A stretch of DNA of 64,000 bases from Chaetoceros tenuissimus (lineage: Eukaryota; Bacillariophyta; Thalassiosirophyceae; Chaetocerotales; Chaetocerotaceae): the NCBI GenBank assembly GCA_021927905.1, contig BLLK01000051.1, positions 1,550,001-1,614,000 on the forward strand, written 5' to 3'. Position numbers and translations under genes: made by a program. Below are positions 33,258-43,058 of the stretch, piece by piece. The notes beneath the pieces are model-generated. The model searched no databases, was not told the DNA's origin, and saw only the letters and a program-made list of their open reading frames with translations. Position 1 is the first letter of the stretch. Each line of letters begins with the position of its first letter.

Positions 33258-34365
33258 AACACAAGGTGTCGTCAAAGATTTCTACGGCTTTTTCACTACT
33301 TAAGCCCCTGACTTGAATCGTATCTTGTAAATGGTCAATCGTTTCTTGTTAATGGCTATATTGGTTGTTTATCAGCTTGCTAATACTAAAAACAAATACA
33401 TACATGATACTAAATTTATGTTTGGAACAGTGGCTTGTGAATACTTCGAGATATTTAGCTTTACTAGTGATCTGGTATATTGCCTCTGATTCAATCAGAG
33501 GCAACACGGCAACACACAGAACAAGAGAGAACATGTTCTTATTATTGGATACATTTTTTTGCTCAGACTGTTGATCACTATTAATCTCATTCCGATAGAA
33601 CAAAAGAATACGAATACTTTGTACAACAATGTTCAAACATAGCGAGGTATCGGAAGAAAAAATGAGAAGAATGAAGCTAACCTTGATGTTGTATCTCGAG
33701 TTCTCCTCTTTCTTTTTCTAGTTTCTCTCACTGGAAGCGAGGCAGAGATTAGTGATGGATGGGAATACGAAAGTAATGCAATTGCCTCGTCTTTTCCTAC
33801 TTTTTGCAGCACACGCCTCAAGAACTCCTAGATTTTCCAATCAATTTATACAAAGAGATTGCAATTTTATTATACACTTGCAAAGAATACAGACAAAACA
33901 GTCTACATTTAATTGTAGACAAAATCAAATCATCTCTTTGTGTAGACGAGGAAAAGAAAGGAAACTGAAGGAGTGAGATTTGCTGAGATAAAGATTCATA
34001 CGTTTTATCTTTTGTCATGACTTATATGAAGTTATGTGACTTTTTCTTTATGCTCTTTTAAAAAAACTTTTGCCTATACTATTTCCAAAGCAAATCTGAG
34101 TAAGGAAACTTTCCACTGGAACCATCGACCTCTTTGATGCAGTCTATACAATTGAATCATGACAGTCAAGACATGTAGATCTCTAATTCCCTCTATAGAA
34201 GATCATGGACTGTTGATGGAAGCAGCTTCGTGCTTTGTTCTTCTTTCTTTGAATCTCTCATAATCTTTTATGAGTCAAGCAACTGCAAAGAAATGCAAGA
34301 TTGTAGCTCAACGCCTAATCTCTATTCCCAGAAAGTCAACCCATGCTTTGGATGATACTACTACT
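33258..34365. other. Gene-free interval with a 25-bp palindrome
   Basis: About 1.1 kb. At 33480-33504 a near-perfect palindrome has 12-bp arms TTGCCTCTGATT and AATCAGAGGCAA around one base. A stretch at about 33660-33830 reads in one plus frame as a hydrophobic segment followed by an acidic S-E-A-E-I-S-D-G-W-E-Y, without an ATG, and could be a signal-peptide relic. Confidence 0.35.
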
Positions 34366-35324
34366 ACTATAGTACTACTATACTTGAATCTGCGAGTAAG
34401 GTCATCTGATAGTTTTCCACTAAACTCAAAAAGTTATTTGATTTCTTGATTCATCGTGTAATAAGCGCCATCTGCCCTTCCAATATTGCTGGAAAGTATC
34501 ATTTATCAGCAATAAAATTTCCAACTCATTTTTCCTTTCTGCTGACAAGATTGCAATAGACGCCGTATTCTCAATAACAGCAGCATCTCTCTTGGAAAAT
34601 GAACAAGAACTACAAAACTCAATGCGCCTTTCTGCGGCTCATTGTTTTTCATTCGTTTCCTGGATCGCCATTCCTGAATGATGTTGGATACATCTCTCTA
34701 TGGCTACTGTGCAGCACTCATCAGGGCTGTATGCAATAATCCAAAAGACTGTAATCAGTTTGACATCCAATGAGATCAAAAGTCTTGGTCAAAAGAAAAC
34801 TTCATGTTCTTCCCCTGTAGACAGTTGCAATTCAATCTTTCAATATACAAAAGGAACATACAATAGCGATTTGCAAACTAGGATACTCGATTCATTAGAA
34901 CTTTCAAAGACCTAGAGGCAAAAAAGGAGAAAGGCAGAATTTACTTTCAGACCCCCCATTTCAATCAAGTCAGAAATAGTTGAATCTTGAATGCAGCTAT
35001 GGTGTCTTTTGTTGTATCTTCCTTGAATCAAAAGTTTCTCAATTCAATTCGCTTCAAAAGCTTCTCAATTGAGTTCGCATGTCGTCTTTTTCTTAACTCT
35101 AACCGTCTTTCTAGAGCTTTCATTTCGATTTGACAATCTCTGTAGATTCATTACTGACTGATGCTCTACACACGGTCTCTATAATTGGTTCTATGAAACA
35201 TTGATTGCAGCAGTATTTGACGACTCCTAAGAGTGAAACCAGGTACCAGGTAGACATTATCCAATGCGTTGCATCGAAATGAGTTTGAATGGTCCTGAGT
35301 GATTCCTTCTTCGATTCACTTACA

Positions 35325-35355
35325 AAAAGAGTGTTGGTAGTACAGACACTCTTTT
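35325..35355. repeat. Hairpin repeat copy 2
   Basis: Arms AAAAGAGTGT and ACACTCTTTT (10 bp, perfect) with an 11-bp loop, about 375 bp upstream of the frameshifted secreted-protein gene. Followed by GGCGTGGTGTCAAAG, as in copy 3. Confidence 0.75.
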
Positions 35356-35728
35356 CAAGTTATTTCGCGCATGTGGGCGTGGTGTCAAAGTGTACGTAGA
35401 TGTTCTTTTTGTTGTGCTCATGTTCTGCTCATGTTCTGCTCATAATTTCCATCTTTCTGAAAACAAGCAATTGGGCAAACACAAAGTAAGATCATTTATA
35501 CAAATTCTTTCTGTACATATTCTGAACATACATTGAAGAGTGCAAGGACTAGGATGGTAGCATGGCACTTATATCTGGTCCTCATCTCGCACTGGAGCCA
35601 GCCATGTGGTACTATGGGTACTATTGATAGTAGCTAGTAGGTACTAGTATTGCTACTACCAAGAAGGCTGCAATTCAAATTAAATTCAATTGAATGCTAA
35701 CATTCTTTCTTTTTCAAATAGTTTTATC

Positions 35729-36717
35729 ATGAAGTTCCTTTCAGTATTACTTGCAGTAGCTGGTGTATTCTCTCCAGCAGTTCACTCTCAAAAGGTTGAT
35801 GACAAACTTCTTGTTTCTTCCGCTGTTGCTGGACAAAACAGACAATTGAATGTAGAACCTTGTTGTAAAAAGTTCAATTTCGACCCTGTATCTGAATATT
35901 TTATTGCTCGTGGTTCTGGGAACTACTTTGCTGATGATGGAAATGGGGGCACAATTAGTTTGAGGGAATGGTGTGACTCTCTCGTCGACAATCCATGTTG
36001 TGACCCAGCAGGTAGTGACGCGTATAATGATCCTTGTGGAGGTTGGTCAGAGAACCCTTTAGTTGATTATCATGTGTGCAAGGGGAGTTGCAACGGCCAT
36101 GATGCCTGTGACGGTATTGCTCAAAATGCTGCAGATTACTCTTCCATAACTCTATCCAAGAATTCCTGCTCCGATACTAGCAGTTTTAGTGTTGGACTGT
36201 CTTGTGAAGGAATGGCAAGAAGTACCACAAAAAAATAAACTTTGTAGTACACAAGGCAGAGTGCACTAATGAATATAGCTGTTATAGAATTGCATACAGC
36301 AATAGAGACTTGGAAGAGCTTGTTGTTGGAAAATTTTCATGTACTGAACATAATGCTTGTTATAGAGCTAGCCCTTGGGATTTTTCATCTTCTTCATTGA
36401 CTACACTTGTCATTGAAAGTAACCAATGTAATGCAGCTTGGGCTTGTGAAGAATGTACACGTAGTAGTGAACCTCCTTTTCTTACAGGCGGTTTTCAACT
36501 AACCACGAAATGTTGTCAAGCAGTGGATGAGACATGTGAAGGCCTTTCCGAGTCACCATCAGTTTCTCCTATGCCTTCAGTATCATCAATGCCATCTGTG
36601 TCACCATCTCGTTCCATGTCACCATCTCACTCAACGTCCTCCGCTGCAAATTTTTCAACTCTCATTGCTTTGTTTCTCCCATTGACCTTGATTATGATGG
36701 TGGATCATATCTAGTCG
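35729..36717 (+). pseudogene. Secreted Cys-repeat protein, copy 1, one-base frameshift
   Basis: Near-identical to the gene at 39704-40735 through the signal peptide (M-K-F-L-S-V-L-L-A-V-A-G) and the first 60 or so residues. The frame ends at a TAA (36236-36238) immediately after a run of seven A (36229-36235). Relative to the paralog one base is missing around this run; after it the second frame continues without stops to 36714 with the same Cys pattern, P-S-x-S-P spacer and hydrophobic C-terminus. All else is preserved, so this is a very recent loss, a homopolymer sequencing error or slippage-tolerant expression. Confidence 0.7.
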
Positions 36718-37249
36718 TGACAGGTCTAATTCTTATTAGATCTGCAATCAAAGTAAGCTTCAGTGATTAAGACACCATAAATTATTAATTTGTAAACAGA
36801 ACCATTTGATTTCTTTCGTTTTTATAGTCTCTTGTCCTATGACATTATTTCTGTGATACTTTGTATTGAATCTAGTTCATTACTCATTCAGAGGTGGATT
36901 CGAAATGAATGATTTGAAATCATCTGATGTGTACTTATTCTAACGAAATCGAATAATCATGAAAGGAACAATGATGATGCCCAGCTTTTAGAACGTTCGC
37001 TTAGTTACCAGGAAACAGACACCATCAACATGTCTGATACTTTGATCAACTTTTAATGCATCATGCCTTAGCCGCAACACATTCTTCTTTGCATGAACTC
37101 TGTCAAAGAAAACTTTGCATGAAATCTTTTAAAGAATACTTTCAATTTTTAATTGATTGCACTAGAGCTACTATTTCATAATCTATTTCTTCATTTCTCC
37201 CAATCTATTGCATCAATAATTTCTGCAAATCATATCAAACCAACCAAGT
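36718..37249. other. Duplicated 3' flank
   Basis: Sequence from 36730 to about 36830 matches 40745-40845 downstream of the paralog, and 36855-36940 resembles 41875-41940. No gene is seen. Confidence 0.45.
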
Positions 37250-37816
37250 CTAAAAGGAAGCACATGTAAGACTTCCAGTACCAGTCAAGACAGAGACATG
37301 ATCATCAGGAAACGCATTGCACATATTCTGATGCACCGTCAAGTCACCTCTATTTCTCGCAATGTAGAAATAAAAACTAAGGTTTGGACAAGTCGAAGTC
37401 AAATCCGGCACAACATCCAATTCATTATCAGTCAAATAAAGTGACTGCAATCGAGGCAAAGTAATTTGTGGCAAAGTTCCCGTGAGCTGATTATTAAACA
37501 ATGAAACATATTCGACCTTTGACAACACAACCCGTCCATGATTGGAATTGTTCCCGACAGGGCATTGTTGTATACAATAAAATGAATCAATTCGTCCATT
37601 TTCAAAAGAGGCAATTCACCCGATAAAGATTTACCACTGAGTCCAATATAAGTTGTACAATTGTTTGCATCACAGTCAATACCCGTCCATCCACTATTGC
37701 AATGATCTTCCGCTGGAATGGTAAAGTCAACTAAGATTATTCTTGATACATGCTGCTTCTTTGCAGTTTCTGCTTCTTTGCAGTTTCTGCTTCTTTGCAG
37801 TTTTGATTGTAGAATA
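37250..37816 (-). pseudogene. Truncated LRR-protein copy (second exon only)
   Basis: Close copy of the second exon of the LRR gene at 43059-44795: the same F-N-N-Q-L-T-G-T-L-P repeats and the same C-terminus ending S-L-T-C-A-S-F. It lacks the first exon altogether. A 5-bp insertion near 37545 shifts the frame inside the LRRs, and more small indels lie near 37730. A 17-bp unit (TTTCTGCTTCTTTGCAG) is repeated at its 5' border (about 37752-37800). Non-functional as a gene. Confidence 0.8.
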
Positions 37817-38560
37817 GCGACAACATTAGTCTTCCTTTGAGTTATCAGTTGTCAAGCCGGTACTACCGCTACATTTCATTTCTCCAAAGTGTCAAATATT
37901 CTGAGTGAAGAGCACCTTTACTTCACTATCGATCTTTCAAAATGCTCCATTGGAGGCAATCGTAAATGATTTGTTTCAATTTTCCAATTGAGAAAACAAA
38001 GCGATATGCAACCTAATATTTTCAAGAAAGAAACTCGATTCATTCATTGGAGCTCTTGATGGTAAAAGTATCAATGTTCAACTCAGAATAGTTTCATCCA
38101 TGCTCATAGTTTTGAATGACAGTACTATACTTGAATATGCAAGTAAGGTCATTCGATAGATTTCCACCAGACCCAAAAACAAGTAATAAGCAATAAGCGC
38201 CAAAAATTAAAAGCGTTGACTCTTGAGGTACAAAAGGAAATGCAACTTCGAAAAAAAGAGTCATCTACGGATTCAACTTTGATTTATTTCCTTGTCATCT
38301 CTCAATTGAGTTCCCATGTCGTCTTCTTTTCTAACTGTCTTTCTAGAGCTTTCATTTCGATTTGACAATCTCTGCAGAGTCCCTACTGACTGATGCTCTA
38401 CACACGGTCTCTATTGGTGCTGTAAAACTCTCATTGTAGCTGTGTTTGCTGACTCTAAAAGAATGAATCCGCACTTAGACATTGTCCAAATGAATAGATC
38501 AAAAAGTGTTGTTGTTTGTTGCATCGAAACGACGATTTTGAATGGTCCTGAGTGATTCTA

Positions 38561-39280
38561 CCTGCCGCTACATTGCCAGTCGTGTTTGGGGGGCTATTGT
38601 ACGAAGTTAATGCGACAAAGTGAAAAATTTCTACCATTTCCTTTAGGGATAACAAAACCTATGTTTAATACATACGGATGTAGTACGGAAAAACCAATGA
38701 CTGCTTGTATAATACAAAATCAAGAATTACAGATGGTAAACAAAATATTTTTTTCCTTTCTGCTTGGCAATCTATTCTTTACCATCTCTTTTAAATACTA
38801 CAAGGCAGAAAGGAAAAATTCCCTTGAATATTGCATTAGATCTACACCAGTACATTTGAACTATAGGTTTTTGCTTATGAAAATCATAGATCAACAAAAT
38901 TCTATATTTAACACTTCAATAATGCTCTTTAATATATATCTTATCGATTTATGTATAGAAATATGGTTTTCACACAAAAAATCAAAAAATAATGATCACT
39001 TGAGTTTTACATTTTTTTGCGTCAAGTTGAGACCCGCGAAGTTGATACTCAGTTGAGCTGAAAAATCTAATAAAAAAATACCTTTGAAAATTCCGTCCTT
39101 CTTTTTCAATACACAAAGATAAATGAAAAACATATCATTGAATGTATAGCAGGTTCTATTATCAAAGTTCATTCAGAATACAATGTATTTCAATGGTAAC
39201 CAACTTCGTTTTGAAGAAAATGTCACAGAAATAGCTCTTTACTTAAGCCCATTTCAGTCCCATAAAAATCTAGCGGTAGG
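38561..39280. mobile_element. TA-flanked MITE, 720 bp
   Basis: Ends are inverted repeats CCTGCCGCTACATT and CCTACCGCTAGATT (12 of 14 match), bounded by TA at 38559-38560 and 39281-39282. Removing the element and one TA restores a sequence of exactly the same length as the matching site in unit 1 (35291-35322), so that site is an empty site. A TA target duplication fits Tc1/mariner-type MITEs. The interior is AT-rich; an open stretch at 38586-39056 has no recognisable domain and is taken as chance. Confidence 0.75.
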
Positions 39281-39298
39281 TATATTCGATTCACTTAC

Positions 39299-39330
39299 AA
39301 AAAAAGTGTTGGTAGTAAAGACACTCTTTT
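39299..39330. repeat. Hairpin repeat copy 3
   Basis: Arms AAAAAAAGTGT and ACACTCTTTT, with one mismatch in the stem. It lies about 375 bp upstream of the intact secreted-protein gene and is followed by GGCGTGGTGTC and GTGTCAAAGG. Confidence 0.7.
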
Positions 39331-39703
39331 CAAGTTCGTGCACGTGGGCGTGGTGTCGTGGTGTCAAAGGTGCTCGTAGATGCTCTTTTTGTTGTGCTGT
39401 TCTGCTTATGTTCTGCTCATAATTTCCATCTTAGCAAGCAATTGGGCAAACACAAAGTAAGATCATTTATACATATTCTTTCTGTACATTTTTTGAAAAT
39501 ACATTGAAGAGTGCAAGGACTAGGATGGTAGAATGGCGCTTATATCTTGTCCTCATCTCGCGCTGGAGCCGCCCAGCCATGTGGTACTATGGGTACTATC
39601 GATAGTAGCTAGGTCGTACTACTAGTATTGCTACCAAGAAAGCTGCAATTCAAATTAAATTCAATTGTATGCTAACATTCTTTCTTTTTCAAATAGTTTT
39701 ATC

Positions 39704-40735
39704 ATGAAGTTCCTTTCAGTATTACTTGCAGTAGCTGGTGTATTCTCTCCAGCAGTTCACTCTCAAAAGGTTGATGACAAACTTCTTGTTTCTTCCGCTG
39801 TTGCTGGACAAAACAGACAATTGAATGTAGAACCTTGTTGTAAAAAATTCAATTTCGATCCTGCATCTGGACATCAATTCTTCCCTGGTTCACGTGATCA
39901 ATTCACTGGTCCTAAGAATTACTTTGCTGATGATGGGAATGGAGGTACAATTAGTTTGAGAGCATGGTGTGACTCTCTCGTCGACAATCCATGTTGTACT
40001 GGAGGCACTATATTTGATGGTAAAGAATGCAGTGGTTGGTCAGAGAACCCTTTAGTTGACTATCATGTGTGCAAGGGGAGTTGCAACGGCTCAATTGCCT
40101 GTTCTGGTATTGCTGAGGAGGCTGATGATTACTCTTCCATAACTCTGTCCAAGAATTCCTGCTCCGATAGCATCGGTAATGGACAGTCTTGTGATGCAAT
40201 GGCAGCTGAAACCACAAAGAAACTGAATTTAATAGTACACGAGTCAGCGTGTACTAATGAAAGGAGCTGTGCTTTTATGGCATTAGGTTCGAAAAACTTG
40301 GAAGAGCTTACTGTTGGAAAGTTTTCATGTACTGAGCAGACAGCTTGCTTTAGTACTGCCTTAAATTCCTATTACATCACTGCACTTGTCATTGAAAGTA
40401 ACCAATGTAATGTAGCTAATGCTTGTGCTGCGGAATGTGTAAATTTTTCAAAACATACAGGAGGGCTTCAACTAACCACGGAATGCTGTCAATCAGTGGA
40501 TGAGACATGTGAAGGTCTTTCCGAGTCACCATCAGTATCATCCGTTCCATCTTATTCACCATCAGTATCACACATGCCATCAGTATCATCGATTCCTTCT
40601 GATTCACCAACATTCATTCCAACTAGTCTACCATCTGAATCACCATCCCGCCTAACGTCCTCCACTGCGATTTTTCCAACTCTCATCGCTGTGTTTCTCC
40701 CATTGACCTTGATTATGATGTTGGATGGTATTTAG
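39704..40735 (+). CDS. Secreted Cys-repeat surface protein, probably GPI-anchored
   Basis: 343 residues from ATG 39704; an upstream in-frame extension lacks an ATG. Signal peptide M-K-F-L-S-V-L-L-A-V-A-G-V-F-S. The middle (about 140-260) is built from four repeats of roughly 25-30 residues, each a beta-strand-like stretch ending in a Cys and followed by a second Cys (N-S-C ... S-C; S-A-C ... S-C; F-S-C ... A-C; N-Q-C ... A-C), suggesting a small disulfide-tied beta-helix. Then comes a P-S-x-S-x-x-P-S spacer and a hydrophobic C-terminus with no polar tail, typical of a GPI signal. It is probably a cell-surface or wall protein. Function unknown. The gene has a frameshifted twin 4 kb upstream. 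Confidence 0.75.
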   Translation: MKFLSVLLAVAGVFSPAVHSQKVDDKLLVSSAVAGQNRQLNVEPCCKKFNFDPASGHQFFPGSRDQFTGPKNYFADDGNGGTISLRAWCDSLVDNPCCTGGTIFDGKECSGWSENPLVDYHVCKGSCNGSIACSGIAEEADDYSSITLSKNSCSDSIGNGQSCDAMAAETTKKLNLIVHESACTNERSCAFMALGSKNLEELTVGKFSCTEQTACFSTALNSYYITALVIESNQCNVANACAAECVNFSKHTGGLQLTTECCQSVDETCEGLSESPSVSSVPSYSPSVSHMPSVSSIPSDSPTFIPTSLPSESPSRLTSSTAIFPTLIAVFLPLTLIMMLDGI

Positions 40736-42063
40736 TCGAACAGATCTAATTCTTACTAGATCTGCTATCAAAGTAAGCTTTAGTGAACAAGATAATCATA
40801 AATTATTATTTTGCATACAGAACAATTTGATTTCTTTCGTTTTTGCATGTACAAGATTTCTCCAAGGATGCAGCTTCTCACTTTTTCCAGCATACACCTC
40901 AAGAGTTGATCAATATATTCTTCTAGTTGAGCATTCTTGAGAGTTGAATAATATACCAACAACTTTTTATGTTGAGATATCAGTCCTTATCCACTTTAAA
41001 GTCCAAATCATCTATGAAGAAAGAGGATGAAAAGAAAGAGGATGAAAAGAAAACGATATTTTTACAAAGAGTCTTTTCCTTTGCCAAAGATTAGCTTCAT
41101 CATATATTCAATTCAGTAATTCTACATTTGCATTCACAAAAGTTATAAAATTTATAATAGCTACCAAAGTTATGAATCTCGTTTTCTAAATGAATCTTCG
41201 CTTTAGAATCAATTTCTGTTAATACATTGTGTCGTGCAGATATTCGCGTTACAAATGATAGCCATATTTGAGTCAAAAACACCATTCTTTGGAATAACTC
41301 CTAAATATCATGTAGCAACCAAACATTTTGAATTAGAGCACCATCGCTTCACTATCCGTCTCTTGAAACTTTTCATGGAGAATACTCCATAAGGCAGTCG
41401 CAAATGACTGTTTCAATATCCGCCCAATAGAATAACAAACAAATCGATTTGATAGCTAATATTTTCAAGAAAGCAACTTGATTCATTCATTGGAGCTTTC
41501 AAATCCTTTCCTTTTTTTCGTGGTCAAACTATCGAGAGAATGTGACTCCATTTCCCTTTGAATCTATTCAGAAACAGTTTCATGATTTACGAATTGCATC
41601 CTCTTGCAACTAAAGATTCCTTCATTTTAGATTGCTTGATACCTTCCTTTTCTCTTGAGATTCCAATAAGTAGAGAATCTTTTCTTTCAATTTGAAAATA
41701 TTGAAAAAAATCAGCTCTTCAAAAGTAAAACAAAAGAGACTCGACTACTCGTATCCGACTGATACTCGAGGGACGAGGATACTACGATACTCTCTATCTC
41801 TCTCTCGCCTCTGGCTGTAATGTAAAAGCCTCATCGAATCTTATTCATCTCTTTCCCTTTGACAGTATTAATTTGTTAGTTTGTATTGAATGTAGTTCAA
41901 TACTCAACAGAGATGATGACTTGAAACATCTGTTTGAATGGTTCTGAAGGAAATCGACCAATAGTTTGGATAATAGTACTATACTTGACTACTATGCAAG
42001 TAAGAAGGTCATTCGATACTAACAAACAACAAACTAACACCTAATTCAATTGAAATACCTAGC

Positions 42064-42542
42064 CTGTAGCACCGTTTCTTCAGTAACCTGGACAGAGTTT
42101 TATTGGAATCAATTCTATAGACACTCCTTGAACATAAGGCGAAGGAGTCTGTCCACATTACAAAGAATTCCGGCCACAATAGAGAGGTAGGTTTCAATCA
42201 AACGATTCAACGACACATCTCTCTACCAACAATACCTCCATTCTACACATTTTCAAACTACATAATGGTATAATATAGACTAGAACCTATTCTTTAGTAA
42301 TAATAGTAATAGATAGTGTGATTGAATTCCCTCGATAGATTGAATCGATTCACCAGTCGACGTGTAAAGATGTGGTCATGATCAAATTTGTAGTCAAGAG
42401 ACGAATGAACAACTCAATTTCTCTATATCTTCTCCATAACTTACGGAGACTCCTTCGCTATCTGTTCCAGGAGTGTCTATATAGTCGATTTGAATCAAAC
42501 TCTCCGTAAGTTACTGAAGAAATGGAGTGTAGCAGTGTATTT
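42064..42542. repeat. Foldback element: inverted repeats of about 100 bp
   Basis: The arm at 42064-42166 pairs imperfectly with the arm at 42430-42542 (core TTTCTTCAGTAAC against GTTACTGAAGAAA). Each arm is itself an imperfect palindrome: ACTTACGGAGA/TCTCCGTAAGT in the right arm and GGACAGA/TCTGTCC in the left, both with inner GACTCCT/AGGAGT pairs. The layout resembles a foldback MITE. No clear target duplication was found. Confidence 0.6.
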
Positions 42543-42816
42543 TGATTGAATTTGTTGTGTTTGTTAGTGTGTTCATCGCGGGGAGCTCGTTGAAAAGCAG
42601 CAGCAATGGTGCAGAAGAGGCTTCTGAGGCCTCCTAGCGAGCTAAATGGTTACTTAATTAAGCCCCCGGTGTCAAAAATGTTGAGTCCCACTAGGTGAAA
42701 ATTATCCCCCCCAGTTGTGCACACGGTAGAATTGCATTGATCAAAAGTGCTGTTTGTATTCTGTTGTTGCATTGAAACGAGTTTGAATGGTCCTGAGCGT
42801 TTCAGTCCTTCCAATG

Positions 42817-42850
42817 AAAAGAGTGTCGTTATCAGCACAGACACTCTTTT
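42817..42850. repeat. Hairpin repeat copy 4
   Basis: Perfect 11-bp arms AAAAGAGTGTC and GACACTCTTTT around a 12-bp loop. It lies about 210 bp past the LRR gene's stop and is preceded by the TTTGAATGGTCCTGAG sequence that also precedes copy 2 and the MITE insertion site. Confidence 0.75.
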
Positions 42851-43058
42851 AGGGTTCGCATTATCGCAACTTTTGCGAACTCCTCTTGGCGCAAAAACAT
42901 GGTTGTCAAAACTAAAGTAACTTTTAAATAAAAACTACTATTATTTCCAAATGATAAGCCATGGAATAGGCAGGGCCTGCTGTTTCTTTGTGCATTTCTA
43001 TTAGCATTTTTATACCTATCTTTTAAATCAATCGTCTATTAACTCCAATCAAATCAAC

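Larger units (their letters stand above)
34366..38120. repeat. Segmental duplication, unit 1
   Basis: Matches unit 2 (38121-42016) in order: a leader at 34370 and 38126, about 200 bp at 35030-35230 and 38290-38460, a hairpin at 35325 and 39299, then promoter and gene at 35729 and 39704. The 3' part near 37900-38070 matches 41330-41500. Unit 1 carries a truncated LRR copy that unit 2 lacks. Confidence 0.65.
37817..39703. other. Gene-free duplicated flank and promoter
   Basis: Noncoding repeats of units 1 and 2, interrupted by the 720-bp MITE at 38561-39280. The last 400 bp before 39704 match 35330-35729 closely and are the likely shared promoter, with the hairpin at its upstream edge. Confidence 0.5.
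38121..42016. repeat. Segmental duplication, unit 2
   Basis: Partner of unit 1. It contains the intact secreted Cys-repeat gene and the TA-flanked MITE, which is absent from the matching site in unit 1. A partial third occurrence of the leader begins at about 41970, and related sequence continues to the fourth hairpin at 42817. Confidence 0.65.
40736..43058. other. Gene-free interval rich in repeats
   Basis: About 2.3 kb without a supported gene. It contains a 16-bp tandem repeat (GAAAGAGGATGAAAAG, about 41018-41050), the 3' part of duplication unit 2, a large inverted repeat at 42064-42542 and hairpin copy 4. Confidence 0.5.

Noticed and set aside
38586-39056. 156-codon open frame inside the TA-flanked MITE
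   Set aside because: AT-rich, no domain, no homolog in the window, and contained in an element absent from the matching site.
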